A stretch of DNA of 54,208 bases from Chloroflexota bacterium (GCA_021324795.1 JAJPIK010000071.1:1-54208); one strand, 5' to 3'; positions 33,408 to 42,583 are shown, counted from the first letter of the stretch. Made by a program: numbers and translations. The notes: generated by a model from the sequence alone, not told the origin.

Positions 33408-35423
33408 TTAGTGCCCCACTGGGATTCCAACGACGATGCCGGCGATGATAATCACCCCGACAAAAAATCCCAGCGCATAGTTTGGCATGCGCCCGGTTTC
33501 TGCCCAGGTCAAAACCCGTCCAAATATAGCATAGGACAGCCAGGCGACGCCGTTGACGATACCGTCGACAATCGCGCGATCGAACCAGGCAAAGCCGTGA
33601 GACAAACCGAGCAAGACAGTGCCGACGAGCCAACCATAAATGTCGTCGACGTAGTAGCGATTCAGAAACAGCAAGTAGATCGGGCGCAGCTTCGCGGTGA
33701 ACGCCTCGGCCGATAGCCAATGGGCACCATAGAAAGCCCAGGCGATCAGAATGCCAAGCAGACCGATGCCGGTCGAGAGCGCCGCGAGCGGAACGTCAAT
33801 CGCGACGTCGGCCTCTTGCGAGCCAGCGACGAATCCTTGAAACGCCCCGTGAAAGAGCGGCGAACCGATGAACCCAGCAACGACCGCCAGGATCGCCAAC
33901 ACGATCAATGGACCGGTCATGACCAGCGGTGACTCGTGCGCGTCGCCCGGCGCGTGACCGCTGTGGCCATGGCCAGTATCGTGACCGTCCGTGAGGTGCC
34001 CATGAGCATCCAGGCCATGACCGTCGTGGCCATTAGAGTAGCCACCATGCGCCGCTGCGGCAACGAGCTCGGGATTCAACCGACGCTCGCCCAGGAACGT
34101 CATGAACCAGGCGCGGAAGATGTAGAAGGCGGTCAAGCCAGCAGTGATGATCGCGAACAAGAACAAGACGACGTTGCCGCTTTGGTAGGCAGCGCCGACG
34201 ATCTCATCCTTGCTCCAGAAGCCGGCAAACGGCGGGATCGCGGCCAGGGCTAAAGACCCAGCCAGGAAGGTCAACGCGGTGACCGGCATCTTCTTGAAAA
34301 GGCCGCCCATGTAGAACATGTTCTGCTCTCCGCCAGTCCCATGGATGACTGCACCCGCAGCGAGGAACAGGAGCGCCTTGAAGAACGCATGGGTCACCAG
34401 GTGGAAAGTGCCCGCGGTCAGGCTACCCAGGCCCAAGCCGAGCATCATATAACCGAGCTGGCTGATCGTCGAATACGCCAGCACCCGCTTGATATCGCTC
34501 ATCACCAGTCCCTGGGTCGCGGCGAAGAGCGCGGTAAAGCCACCGATCCAGGCGACAACCAGCATCGCCTCGGGCGATCCCTGAAAAATCGGCATGGTGC
34601 GTGCGACCATGTAAACGCCCGCGGCGACCATCGTCGCGGCGTGGATCAATGCGCTGACCGGGGTCGGACCTTCCATTGCATCGGGAAGCCAGGCGTGCAG
34701 CGGAAACTGCGCGGATTTACCGACTGCCCCGGCGAAGACCAGGATCATGGCAATGGCCAAGGTCGTTCCACCGAGAGATCCCGTCTTGACCGCATCGGCA
34801 ATCTTCGCGAAGTCGAAGGTATGCGTCTGGGTAAAGAGGATCAGAATCCCGATCAAAAAGCCAAGATCACCAACGCGCGTCGTTATGAACGCCTTTTTTG
34901 CCGCCGCGGCTGCCGATGGTCTCCCCCACCAGAACCCAATTAACAGGTAGGAAGAAACGCCGACGAGCTCCCAGAAGATGTACATCTGGAGAAAGTTCGG
35001 CGCAATCACCAGCCCGAGCATGGACATGGTGAAGAGGCACATAAAAGCGTAATAACGCGCATAGCCCGGATCGCCGTCCATGTACCCCTGGGAATAGATT
35101 TGGACCAGGGTACTGACGAAGGTCACAACGACAAGCATCACCACGGCGAGCGGATCGAAAATCGCCCCCAGGGGAAAAGCCACTCCACCGGCAGTATACC
35201 AATTGAACGAGCCAACCACGGGAATCGGCATATCTGTCGATCTCGGCTGGCCCATCGCCCAGAAAAGGGCGAGCACCGAAAGCACAAACGCGGCTCCCAT
35301 TGCCAGGATGGCGACGTAGCCGCTCACCCGAGACTGGCGCATCCCGCCAAAGACCATTAACAAAAAGTTGACGATAAGGCCAGCCAGCGGGAGGAGAGGT
35401 ATCAGCCACACATAACTCGGCAC
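33408..35423 (-). CDS. nuoL: NADH-quinone oxidoreductase subunit L
   Basis: 671 residues, the distal pumping subunit of complex I with about 16 spans and the C-terminal lateral helix region (from about 560). Motifs: FLQMYIFWELVGVSSYLLIG with the conserved Glu, SAQFPLHAWLPDAMEGPTPV, ALIHAATMVAAGVYMVAR and LAYSTISQLGYMM. Between about residues 461 and 495 lies an unusually long histidine/glycine/aspartate-rich loop (GHDGHGLDAHGHLTDGHD and more); most NuoL proteins have only a short HxHESP-type loop there. The gene is 10 bases downstream of nuoK. Confidence 0.97.
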   Translation of the reverse strand: MPSYVWLIPLLPLAGLIVNFLLMVFGGMRQSRVSGYVAILAMGAAFVLSVLALFWAMGQPRSTDMPIPVVGSFNWYTAGGVAFPLGAIFDPLAVVMLVVVTFVSTLVQIYSQGYMDGDPGYARYYAFMCLFTMSMLGLVIAPNFLQMYIFWELVGVSSYLLIGFWWGRPSAAAAAKKAFITTRVGDLGFLIGILILFTQTHTFDFAKIADAVKTGSLGGTTLAIAMILVFAGAVGKSAQFPLHAWLPDAMEGPTPVSALIHAATMVAAGVYMVARTMPIFQGSPEAMLVVAWIGGFTALFAATQGLVMSDIKRVLAYSTISQLGYMMLGLGLGSLTAGTFHLVTHAFFKALLFLAAGAVIHGTGGEQNMFYMGGLFKKMPVTALTFLAGSLALAAIPPFAGFWSKDEIVGAAYQSGNVVLFLFAIITAGLTAFYIFRAWFMTFLGERRLNPELVAAAAHGGYSNGHDGHGLDAHGHLTDGHDTGHGHSGHAPGDAHESPLVMTGPLIVLAILAVVAGFIGSPLFHGAFQGFVAGSQEADVAIDVPLAALSTGIGLLGILIAWAFYGAHWLSAEAFTAKLRPIYLLFLNRYYVDDIYGWLVGTVLLGLSHGFAWFDRAIVDGIVNGVAWLSYAIFGRVLTWAETGRMPNYALGFFVGVIIIAGIVVGIPVGH

Positions 35424-35433
35424 GTCGCTCTCC

Positions 35434-35766
35434 TTACCACTTCATCAGATTAACGTCTTCGACGCTGACCGTCCGCCGTCCCCGGTACACGGCCAGAATG
35501 ATCGCCAGGGCAACCGCCGCCTCGGCAGCGGCAACGGCGATGATAAACAGCGCAAAGACCTGCCCATTCAGTCCCCGGGCGGCGCTGTTACTCGCCGGAA
35601 CCGGTAAATAGCGTGAAAAGGCAACCAGAGTGATGTTCACCGCGTTGAACATCATCTCAATCGACATAAGAATTGAGACAACGTTGCGCTTCGCCAGGAC
35701 ACCGAAAAGACCAATCGAGAAAATGATGCCGCTGAGGACAAGGAAGTGAGTCAAGGTAATGGTCAT
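35434..35766 (-). CDS. nuoK: NADH-quinone oxidoreductase subunit K
   Basis: 110 residues, three membrane spans, typical NuoK length (MrpC-like). The conserved glutamates lie in ILMSIEMMFNAVNI (span 2) and AAAEAAVALAIILAVYRG (span 3); these form part of the proton channel at the base of the membrane arm. It starts at ATG 35766, four bases after the nuoJ stop, and ends 10 bases before nuoL. Confidence 0.96.
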   Translation of the reverse strand: MTITLTHFLVLSGIIFSIGLFGVLAKRNVVSILMSIEMMFNAVNITLVAFSRYLPVPASNSAARGLNGQVFALFIIAVAAAEAAVALAIILAVYRGRRTVSVEDVNLMKW

Positions 35767-35770
35767 TCGC

Positions 35771-36280
35771 TCACGTCTCCCGCGCGATCACAATCGCGCC
35801 GATCATCGCGGCGAGCAGGAGCAGGCCGGCGGCTTCGAAAGGCAAGAGGAATGGTCCCATCAGCAGTTCGCCGAGCGTCCGAGTAACGTCCGTCACTCCG
35901 CCGGGCGTTGCCAGGTTGCTGACCGGCAAAGCACTCTCCAGGAAGGTAGCGAGCAAGATTCCGGCGGTCACCAAGGCGACAAGCGCGGCTGCCATCCACT
36001 GGGAGTTTCCGGGATTGCTATCCGGCGCATAGCTTCGGTTCGTCAGCATGATCGCGAACAGGAAGAGCACCGTGATCGCGCCAACGTAGATGATCACCTG
36101 GGTTGCCGCGATGAACTCCGCCTGCAGCAAGACATAGACGCCCGAGGTGATAAAGAAAAAGAAGACCAGGGCGAGCGCGGCGTGGACAATGCGCGGCAGC
36201 AGCACAACGCCAAGCGCGCCGACAACTAGCAGAAAGGCGAGAACGTAGAAAGCGAGCGTCAGCCAGGAATCAGTCGTCAT
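35771..36280 (-). CDS. nuoJ: NADH-quinone oxidoreductase subunit J
   Basis: 169 residues with five membrane spans. The diagnostic third span is EFIAATQVIIYVGAITVLFL, which contains the conserved Tyr-Val-Gly-Ala pi-bulge segment, followed by FAIMLTNRS. C-terminal spans include LLPFEAAGLLLLAAMIGAIV. It overlaps the nuoI stop by four bases. The protein links the quinone site region to the proton channels. Confidence 0.96.
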   Translation of the reverse strand: MTTDSWLTLAFYVLAFLLVVGALGVVLLPRIVHAALALVFFFFITSGVYVLLQAEFIAATQVIIYVGAITVLFLFAIMLTNRSYAPDSNPGNSQWMAAALVALVTAGILLATFLESALPVSNLATPGGVTDVTRTLGELLMGPFLLPFEAAGLLLLAAMIGAIVIARET

Positions 36281-36723
36281 ATCGCCACCTTGGGCCGCGG
36301 GGTATCTCGATACTCGCGATCGTTCTTGCCAAGCCAGTCCTCCAACGTATAGGTGAGGTCGTTGCGCTGGTAGCCGGCGAGCTCGAACTCATCGCTCATC
36401 TCGATCGCCCGGAAGGGGCAACCCTCGACGCACAAACCGCAGAAGAGGCAGCGGGTAATGTGAATCGAATAGTAGTCAACCATGCGAATCTTGCCCGGCG
36501 CCTCGGAGGTGCGCATCTCGATCACCCCGTGGGGGCAGCTAAACACGCAGATGCCACACCCCACGCAGCGAGCGTGGCCATTAGGATCGAACACCCAGGC
36601 CGGCGCGCCACGAAAGCGAGGAGGAGTATAAACGCGCTCCTCCGGATACGAGACCGTCACCTTGGGCTTGAGCATATGGTCCAAGGTGACTTTCATCCCC
36701 TTGACGATGCCACTCCCAATCAT
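36277..36723 (-). CDS. nuoI: NADH-quinone oxidoreductase subunit I (2x[4Fe-4S])
   Basis: 148 residues. Two ferredoxin-type [4Fe-4S] motifs: CVGCGICVFSCPHG and CLFCGLCVEGCPFRAIEM, which hold clusters N6a and N6b on the electron path to NuoB. The N-terminal membrane-associated helix (MIGSGIVKGMKVTLDHMLKP) is present. It sits between nuoH (nine bases away) and nuoJ (overlap). The first cluster motif has CVFSCP where many proteins have C-E-x-x-C-P, which does not affect the four ligands. Confidence 0.96.
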   Translation of the reverse strand: MIGSGIVKGMKVTLDHMLKPKVTVSYPEERVYTPPRFRGAPAWVFDPNGHARCVGCGICVFSCPHGVIEMRTSEAPGKIRMVDYYSIHITRCLFCGLCVEGCPFRAIEMSDEFELAGYQRNDLTYTLEDWLGKNDREYRDTPRPKVAI

Positions 36724-36732
36724 CAGAGCCTC

Positions 36733-37791
36733 CTACGCGATCAACGCCTGGTAGACCCAGATGCCCACGCCGGTGATCAGCATGTTCACCAAAGCGGCCG
36801 GCAAGAGGTACTTCCAGGCGAGATTCATCAATTGATCAATTCGGACGCGGGGCAAGGTACCCCGCATCCAGTAGAAGACGAAGAACAGTAAATAGGTCTT
36901 GATCAAGAACCAGATGTACGGCGGCAGAATCGGACCGAGCCAGCCGCCAAAGAACAAAGTCGCGCCGAGCGCCGCCACTGCGAATGCATTCAGATACTCG
37001 GCGAGAAAGAATAAGGCGAAGCGCACCCCGCTATATTCGGTGTGGTAGCCCGCGACGAGCTCTGACTCTGCCTCCATCAAGTCGAACGGCGTTCGGTTCA
37101 GCTCGGCAGTGGCCGAGATGAAATAGACGAGAAAGCCAATCGGCTGCAAGATGATATTCCAACGCCAGCCGGCCCAGGCCGCCTGGCCATTCACGATGCT
37201 CACCGTCGAGAGGGAGCCAGTGATCATCGCGACGCCAATGATCGAGAAAACCAGCGGAATCTCGTAGCTGATTACCTGGGCAGCAGCACGCATCGCCCCG
37301 AGCAAGGCATATTTGTTATTCGAGCCCCAGCCCGCCATCAACATGCCAATCGCCGTCAACGAAGAAATCGCGACCGCGTAAAGGATGCCAATGTTCAGAT
37401 CCGAGATGATCATCCCTTTACCGAATGGAATGACCGTGTAGATGAGCAGCGACGAGATCACCATGATCACCGTCGATAGCTTGAACACGATCGGATCGGC
37501 ATTCGTCGGAACGATGTCCTCTTTCGCGAAGAGTTTCAGCACGTCGGCAACTGGCTGAAGCAAGCCTTCCGGTCCCACGCGGTTCGGACCAACTCGGTCC
37601 TGCATGAAAGCAATCACCCGGCGCTCGAGGTAGACCAGGCTCATCACGACAATCGTCCCAAAGACAAAGAAGAACGAGATCGAGACGATAATCTGGATAA
37701 TTTGGGCGATCCAATCAGGAAGAAAGGAAGCAAACACGCTGCCAATGAAATTGGCCGCGATCGGGAAGAAGTTATTGATGAAATTGCTCAT
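36733..37791 (-). CDS. nuoH: NADH-quinone oxidoreductase subunit H
   Basis: 352 residues with eight or nine spans; the subunit that forms the quinone chamber with NuoB and NuoD. Conserved segments: YLERRVIAFMQDRVGPNRVGP (charged loop), LLKLFAKEDIVP, ATAELNRTPFDLMEAESELV (Glu-rich loop near the quinone) and GYHTEYSGVRFALFFLAEY. The ATG at 37791 overlaps the nuoD stop by four bases. Confidence 0.97.
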   Translation of the reverse strand: MSNFINNFFPIAANFIGSVFASFLPDWIAQIIQIIVSISFFFVFGTIVVMSLVYLERRVIAFMQDRVGPNRVGPEGLLQPVADVLKLFAKEDIVPTNADPIVFKLSTVIMVISSLLIYTVIPFGKGMIISDLNIGILYAVAISSLTAIGMLMAGWGSNNKYALLGAMRAAAQVISYEIPLVFSIIGVAMITGSLSTVSIVNGQAAWAGWRWNIILQPIGFLVYFISATAELNRTPFDLMEAESELVAGYHTEYSGVRFALFFLAEYLNAFAVAALGATLFFGGWLGPILPPYIWFLIKTYLLFFVFYWMRGTLPRVRIDQLMNLAWKYLLPAALVNMLITGVGIWVYQALIA

Positions 37792-38936
37792 CGATCGACC
37801 TCGCCGAGCACGATGTCGATGCTACCGAGAATCGCAACCGCGTCAGCGACCTTGTACCCCAGCAGCATTTCATGGAGTGGCCCAAGGTTAATGAATGAAG
37901 GAGAGCGAATCTTACACCGGTAAGGGGCGATCGAGCCATCGCTGACCATATAGAACCCCAACTCACCTTTCGGGGCTTCGATCCGGCTGAACGCCTCGCC
38001 TTCCGGTGCACGGAAGTTCCGACTGAGTTTTGCAGTATGTGGCCCCGAGGGCAGGTGATCGAGCGCCTGGCGAACGATTTTCACACTTTCGCGCATCTCG
38101 CGTACCCGGACCAGGTACCGACTGAAGCAGTCACAACCATCCGCGGTCTGGACATCGAAGTCGAAGCGATCGTAAATACCGTAGGGAGCATCTCGACGGA
38201 CATCGTAGTTGACACCCGAGGCACGCAGGGTCGGTCCGCTCACCGCGTAATCGATCGCCTTATCCTTGGGGAGGATGCCGACGCCGACGGTGCGAACTTT
38301 GAAAATCTCGTTGCCCGTTAGCAGAGCCTCGTACTCGTCGATCTTGGCCGGCATGATGTCGAGAAAATAGCGACAGGCCGGGATGAACTCTTCAGGCAGG
38401 TCGAGCGCCACGCCCCCCGGGCGAACATAGCTCAAGGTCATCCGCGCGCCACAGATCATGTTGAACATGTCAAGGATCATCTCGCGCTCGCGGAAGGCGT
38501 AGAGGAGGGGAGTAAAGAAGGTACCGACATCGGCCCCGAAAGTTCCTACCGCGACGCAGTGGCTCGCGATCCGCTGGAGCTCACAGACGATTGTCCGAAT
38601 GTACCAGGCGCGCTCCGGTACCTCGACCCCGGCCAGGGTCTCGGCAGCAATCGAGAACGCCAGATTGTTACTCATCGCCGCGAGGTAATCCAGCCGATCA
38701 GTCGCGGTGATGTTGTGGACGTAGGTCCCCTCCTCGCATTGCTTCTCAACACCGCGGTGGAGATACCCCATCACAATCTCGGCCTTGACAATCGTCTCAC
38801 CACTAAGCGTCAAAATCATCCGGAACACCCCATGGGTGCTCGGATGCTGCGGCCCCATATTGATAACGATCTGCTCGGTTTCCGCGTTTAGTGGCTCGTC
38901 CGGCACGACAACCCCGGCGGGCTGATCACTTGGCAT
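37788..38936 (-). CDS. nuoD: NADH-quinone oxidoreductase subunit D (49-kDa)
   Basis: 382 residues, the hydrogenase-large-subunit-like component lining the quinone site. It starts with VINMGPQHPSTHGVFRMIL (the His of this segment contacts quinone), followed by IVMGYLHRGVEKQCEEGTY, LDYLAAMSNNLAFS and the GPTLRASGVNYDVRRDAPYG segment; the C-terminus ends in the conserved AILGSIDIVLGEVDR. NuoC is separate, not fused. It lies 19 bases after nuoC. Confidence 0.97.
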   Translation of the reverse strand: MPSDQPAGVVVPDEPLNAETEQIVINMGPQHPSTHGVFRMILTLSGETIVKAEIVMGYLHRGVEKQCEEGTYVHNITATDRLDYLAAMSNNLAFSIAAETLAGVEVPERAWYIRTIVCELQRIASHCVAVGTFGADVGTFFTPLLYAFREREMILDMFNMICGARMTLSYVRPGGVALDLPEEFIPACRYFLDIMPAKIDEYEALLTGNEIFKVRTVGVGILPKDKAIDYAVSGPTLRASGVNYDVRRDAPYGIYDRFDFDVQTADGCDCFSRYLVRVREMRESVKIVRQALDHLPSGPHTAKLSRNFRAPEGEAFSRIEAPKGELGFYMVSDGSIAPYRCKIRSPSFINLGPLHEMLLGYKVADAVAILGSIDIVLGEVDR

Positions 38937-38955
38937 TCAGCATCCACCTGTCTTT

Positions 38956-39429
38956 CTACGAAGTTACAGAGCGAGGCTCGGCGGGCAACCGCCAATCTTT
39001 GCGCAGTGGATGCCCGTCGAACTCGTCGTATAAAAGGATTCGCTTCAAATTCGGATGTCCGGTGAACGTGACTCCCATGAGGTCATAAATCTCGCGCTCC
39101 TGGAAATCAGCGGCGCGCCAGACACCCGTTACCGATGGCGCGACCGATTCGTCGCGATCGACCTCGATGCGCAAAGTCAGATCGCGGTGGTGCTTGAGCG
39201 AACGAATCTGGTAAACGACGTCGATCCGGTCGAGGTAATCAATCGCAGTAACGCTTGCTAGGTAATCGAATTCCAGACCAGGCGTCGTCTTGAGGTACCG
39301 ACAAACGTCCACCAAGCTCTCGAGCGGCACGACCAGTCCCGGAATGCCAGGATCGACCGGGCGGAACGGGACCTGCGGGAAGGCAGCACGCAATTGCTCG
39401 ACCACGGGGTCGTTAGTTAAGGTACTCAC
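38956..39429 (-). CDS. nuoC: NADH-quinone oxidoreductase subunit C (30-kDa)
   Basis: 157 residues, a peripheral-arm subunit without cofactors. The family signature is AADFQEREIYDLMGVTFTGH followed by NLKRILLYDEFDGHPLRKDW. It lies between nuoB and nuoD and is shorter than the proteobacterial form, with no C-terminal extension, as in other Chloroflexota and cyanobacterial-type complexes. Confidence 0.96.
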   Translation of the reverse strand: MSTLTNDPVVEQLRAAFPQVPFRPVDPGIPGLVVPLESLVDVCRYLKTTPGLEFDYLASVTAIDYLDRIDVVYQIRSLKHHRDLTLRIEVDRDESVAPSVTGVWRAADFQEREIYDLMGVTFTGHPNLKRILLYDEFDGHPLRKDWRLPAEPRSVTS

Positions 39430-39441
39430 AATCTCGTTGTC

Positions 39442-40002
39442 CTACTTCTTGTGCTCGTTTAAGCTGGTCGCGGCCTTGCGCGCCTCGATCTTTTTTTGGA
39501 GCGCGAGGAGACCGTTGAGCAAGGCGTCGGGTCGGGGAGGACAACCGGGGACGTAGACGTCGACGGGGATAATCTGATCAACCCCCTGGACAACGTTGTA
39601 CGCGTTGACATACGGTCCACCTTCGGAGGCGCAACCACCCATGGCAATCACGTACTTAGGATCGGGCATCTGGTCGTAAATGCGTCGAATGGCCGGTGCC
39701 ATCTTACGGGTGACCGTTCCAGCCACGATCATTAAGTCGGCCTGCCGGGCCGACGGACGGAACACCTCTGCTCCAAAGCGGGAGATGTCGTAGCGAGCGG
39801 TACCGACCGCCATCATCTCGATAGCGCAACAGGCAAGACCAAAGCTCAACGGCCAAAGTGTCGACTTCCGCGCCCAGTTCAGCGCATGATCAAGCGTCGA
39901 AAGATTGACGAGGCCACTATGGAGGATCGCCTCGTCATCCGGAGCGCCATCTCCGGGGATCGACCCTTCTTTGACTTTATGGCCCAGACGAATGACGTCC
40001 AT
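39442..40002 (-). CDS. nuoB: NADH-quinone oxidoreductase subunit B (N2 cluster)
   Basis: 186 residues. The four N2-cluster cysteines are all present: the tandem pair in [12 protein letters not shown], one in [11 protein letters not shown], and one in [20 protein letters not shown]. The intervening [17 protein letters not shown] segment is typical. It carries the terminal [4Fe-4S] cluster that reduces quinone. The gene is six bases downstream of nuoA and 12 bases upstream of nuoC. Confidence 0.97.
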   Translation of the reverse strand: MDVIRLGHKVKEGSIPGDGAPDDEAILHSGLVNLSTLDHALNWARKSTLWPLSFGLACCAIEMMAVGTARYDISRFGAEVFRPSARQADLMIVAGTVTRKMAPAIRRIYDQMPDPKYVIAMGGCASEGGPYVNAYNVVQGVDQIIPVDVYVPGCPPRPDALLNGLLALQKKIEARKAATSLNEHKK

Positions 40003-40008
40003 GATCGA

Positions 40009-40365
40009 TCACCACCAGCGCAATGCTTGCTTCTTCAAGGCATACAACAAACCAACAACCAGGATTCCGATGAAGATAACCATCTCCCCCAGGGCAAACA
40101 GACCAAGCTTACCATAAGCAACAGCCCACGGGTAGAGAAAGACCGTCTCGACATCGAAGACGACGAAGACAAGGGCATAGACGTAAAAACTTACGTAATA
40201 CTGGATCCAAGAGGTTCCGATCGTTTCCATGCCGCATTCGTAGGTCGAGAGCTTAATCGGATCGGGGTGCTTAGGCCGAAGGATAGCGGAGATAAGCATC
40301 GGTGCGAGAGCGAATCCTGCTGCCATGACGGCAAAGATCGCAACAGGTCCATAGAGGGCAAGCAC
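40009..40365 (-). CDS. nuoA: NADH-quinone oxidoreductase subunit A
   Basis: 118 residues, three membrane spans. Diagnostic segment: KLSTYECGMETIGTSWIQYY (the Y-E-C-G loop), then FVVFDVETVFLYPWAV. I chose GTG 40365, giving MLALYGPVAIF, because it follows a strong AAAGGAGG ribosome site seven bases upstream and gives the normal NuoA length. The frame stays open to 40452, which would add 29 residues not seen in the family. It is the first gene of the 11-gene nuoABCDHIJKLMN operon; the predicted promoter lies about 160 bases upstream. Confidence 0.95.
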   Translation of the reverse strand: MLALYGPVAIFAVMAAGFALAPMLISAILRPKHPDPIKLSTYECGMETIGTSWIQYYVSFYVYALVFVVFDVETVFLYPWAVAYGKLGLFALGEMVIFIGILVVGLLYALKKQALRWW

Positions 40366-40522
40366 GTTCGTGCCTCCTTTGGGGAGTCCAGTTGGCATGA
40401 GTCCAAAGCCCACCGGGGCCGGGATCGGGAACGTCCACATTCCCCTGGCCACAAAGGCGGGATCGCAGAGGGCTCACCTCGACGCGGTCCCCTGACTCTG
40501 CTCTAACCGTTCACACCGATTG

Positions 40523-40550
40523 ATTATAGCATCGGCACCGCATACTGCAA
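40523..40550 (-). promoter_or_regulatory. Promoter of the nuo operon
   Basis: Minus strand TGCTATAAT is a perfect extended -10 (TATAAT at 40528-40523); TTGCAG (40550-40545) lies 16 bases upstream. The start near 40516 leaves a leader of about 150 bases before the nuoA GTG. Confidence 0.65.
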
Positions 40551-40656
40551 AGACACGCGAGAACGCGCTACAATGCGGCGGGGCCGCGTCGAATGACGGC
40601 ACAAGGAACCAAAGACGAGCTAAGACGTAAGGAAAGAGACGGATGAGTTTGCCGGG

Positions 40657-41193
40657 ATGATCGTTTGGACCGTACTTGCCTTGCCCGGAGTCGTCATCCA
40701 CGAGCTCGGGCACTACCTATTTTGTCGGCTGGTTGGTACAAAAGTGCAGGAAGTCGTCTTCTTCCAGCGCGCCGATGCCTCCGGCTACGTCGTCCATTCT
40801 ATTCCGAAGAAGCTTCGCCAGCACGCGGTGATCGTCTGCGGACCACTCGTCATGAATTCGATTCTCAGCTTCCTGCTCTTCCGGGCTGTCGCGAGTGGAG
40901 CGACCGATGCCCTGGCGGACCTCGAGACCGGCGGCGTGCTTTCGACGCTTCAATTATTCGTGGCGGCACTACTCGGTATCTCAATCGCCCTTCAGGCCAT
41001 TCCCAGCCCGGCCGATGCGCGCAGCCTCTGGAACGTCACCCTCGACCGCCTCCAACACGGACATCTCTGGGCGATTTTCGCCGTCCCGTTTGCCGCTACC
41101 CTGGTTGGGATTAACCGACTGCGTCGCTATTGGATCGATTGGCTGTACCTGGCGGGCTTGGTTGTCCTGGCAATCCGCTTTCCGAATGGCTAA
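40657..41193 (+). CDS. M50-like membrane zinc protease-family protein
   Basis: 178 residues. The N-terminal membrane segment contains VVIHELGHYLFCRLVG, an HExxH zinc motif inside a hydrophobic helix as in site-2 protease relatives. Four more hydrophobic segments follow (CGPLVMNSILSFLLFRAVA, LFVAALLGISIALQAIPSPADARSLWN). 'P-S-x-x-D' in the latter resembles the second metal-ligand motif of M50 proteases (NPxxDG-like), suggesting a small membrane protease or an inactive relative. A TACAAT box lies at 40569-40574, in a spacer shared with the divergent nuo promoter. The substrate is unknown. Confidence 0.65.
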   Translation: MIVWTVLALPGVVIHELGHYLFCRLVGTKVQEVVFFQRADASGYVVHSIPKKLRQHAVIVCGPLVMNSILSFLLFRAVASGATDALADLETGGVLSTLQLFVAALLGISIALQAIPSPADARSLWNVTLDRLQHGHLWAIFAVPFAATLVGINRLRRYWIDWLYLAGLVVLAIRFPNG

Positions 41194-41227
41194 AACCAAT
41201 TTCTGTTCCCTTTCCCTTTCGTCTCCG

Positions 41228-42391
41228 TCACCGAAACGCCGATAGCCCGGTCAGGTCTTGCCCGACCACGAGGGTGTGGATCTGCTCGGTTCCTTCGTAC
41301 GTTGCCAGCGTCTCCAGATTACAAAGGTGCCGCATGACGATGCGGTCGAGGAGGATGCCCTCGGCACCGAGCAACGCTCGCGCCCGACGGGCAACGTCCT
41401 GGGCGGCTCGCACATTGTGACGCTTCCCCAGGCTGAGCTGCTGGTAGCGCAGTCGACCTTCCTCCTTCAATTGAGCCAGGCGAGCGGCCAGGAGCTGTGA
41501 TCGACTGATCTGATCGACCATTTCGACGAGGTCGTTCTGGACCATTTGAAATCCGGCCAGCGGTCGACCGAACTGCTCGCGCTTGGTCACGTGTTCGAAC
41601 GCCGCGGTATAGCAGGCCTCAGCAGAGCCAATCGCTCCCCAGAGGATGCTATAGCGTGCCTCATTTAAGCATGAAAGAGGCGCACCGAGCCCGGTCGCTT
41701 TGGGTAACATCGCCGACTCCGGTAGCTCGACGTTATCGAGGAAAAGCTCCGACGACGCGGAGATCCGGAGCGACAGCTTGCGCTCGAGCGGACGCGCGGT
41801 GAAACCCGGCGCGTTGGCGGGAACAAGAAACCCACGAACTCCCTTGCTTCCTGATTCCGGAGCAGTCTGGGCCCAGATAATCGCGACGCTGGCAATCGTC
41901 CCATTCGTTGCCCAGCGTTTGTGGCCATTCAGGCGCCAGGTCCCGTTGGCGCCACGCGTCGCCCGCGTCTCCATGCCGGCTGGATCCGAGCCGTGGCCGG
42001 GCTCGGTCAAGGCAAAGCAACCGATCACTTCGCCCCGCGCTAGCCGAGGCAGCCACTCGTCTTGTTGTGCCAAACTACCGAAGCGAGCGATCGCCTCCAT
42101 GGCTAGACAGGTCTGCACCGAGGCGAAGCTACGCAGGCCGGAATCGACCCGCTCGAGCTCACGCATAGCCAATCCCCAGGCTAACGGCGATGCCTGGCCA
42201 AATTGAGCAAGCGGCGCGCCCAGGAGCCCAATGCTACCGAGCTCAGGAATCACGTCGCGCGGAAACTCGCCGGATTCGTAGAGCTCGTCGATGCGGGAAA
42301 TCACCCGACGCTCGAGTAGTTCGCGCGTGCGCTCGGCGAGCGCCCACGCGGAACTCGGGATGTCGGCGATCACGTCCAAGTAATCCAGCAT
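41228..42391 (-). CDS. Acyl-CoA dehydrogenase, glutaryl-CoA dehydrogenase-like
   Basis: 387 residues, full-length FAD-dependent ACAD. Conserved segments: CFALTEPGHGSDPAGMETRA (FAD/substrate loop), KRWATNGTIASVAIIWAQ, KREQFGRPLAGFQMVQNDLV and, near the end, NLETLATYEGTEQIHTLVVG with the catalytic Glu in the Y-E-G-T position. This is the pattern of glutaryl-CoA dehydrogenases (GcdH), which oxidise and decarboxylate glutaryl-CoA in lysine and tryptophan breakdown. Electrons would go to ETF. The ATG at 42391 follows GGGAGG. No other pathway gene is adjacent, so the substrate is set by family only. Confidence 0.85.
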   Translation of the reverse strand: MLDYLDVIADIPSSAWALAERTRELLERRVISRIDELYESGEFPRDVIPELGSIGLLGAPLAQFGQASPLAWGLAMRELERVDSGLRSFASVQTCLAMEAIARFGSLAQQDEWLPRLARGEVIGCFALTEPGHGSDPAGMETRATRGANGTWRLNGHKRWATNGTIASVAIIWAQTAPESGSKGVRGFLVPANAPGFTARPLERKLSLRISASSELFLDNVELPESAMLPKATGLGAPLSCLNEARYSILWGAIGSAEACYTAAFEHVTKREQFGRPLAGFQMVQNDLVEMVDQISRSQLLAARLAQLKEEGRLRYQQLSLGKRHNVRAAQDVARRARALLGAEGILLDRIVMRHLCNLETLATYEGTEQIHTLVVGQDLTGLSAFR

Positions 42392-42467
42392 TATCCAATC
42401 GCCTCCCGATCAAGCTCCGACCATTCTACAAGGTGGTACAATCCCATTAACGAGCGGAACGAAGTCA

Positions 42468-42550
42468 CCAAACCGCCGAAGCACCGAGAACACAGGGATT
42501 CCTAAAATATTTGAATTATCCTTTGCGTCTTCTGTGCTTCCGCGGTTTGG
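42468..42550. repeat. Intergenic inverted repeat upstream of the Nudix gene
   Basis: The left arm CCAAACCGCCGAAGCAC and right arm GTGCTTCCGCGGTTTGG are near-complementary over 17 bases and enclose an A/T-rich centre (CCTAAAATATTTGAATT). Arms of this kind occur in mobile palindromic intergenic repeats. The element lies between a TGGTACAAT extended -10 (42434-42442) and the Nudix start, so it would be transcribed in that leader. Confidence 0.55.
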
Positions 42551-42583
42551 TTTTCTATAGTAGGAGCCAGACAGGGAGCAAAG

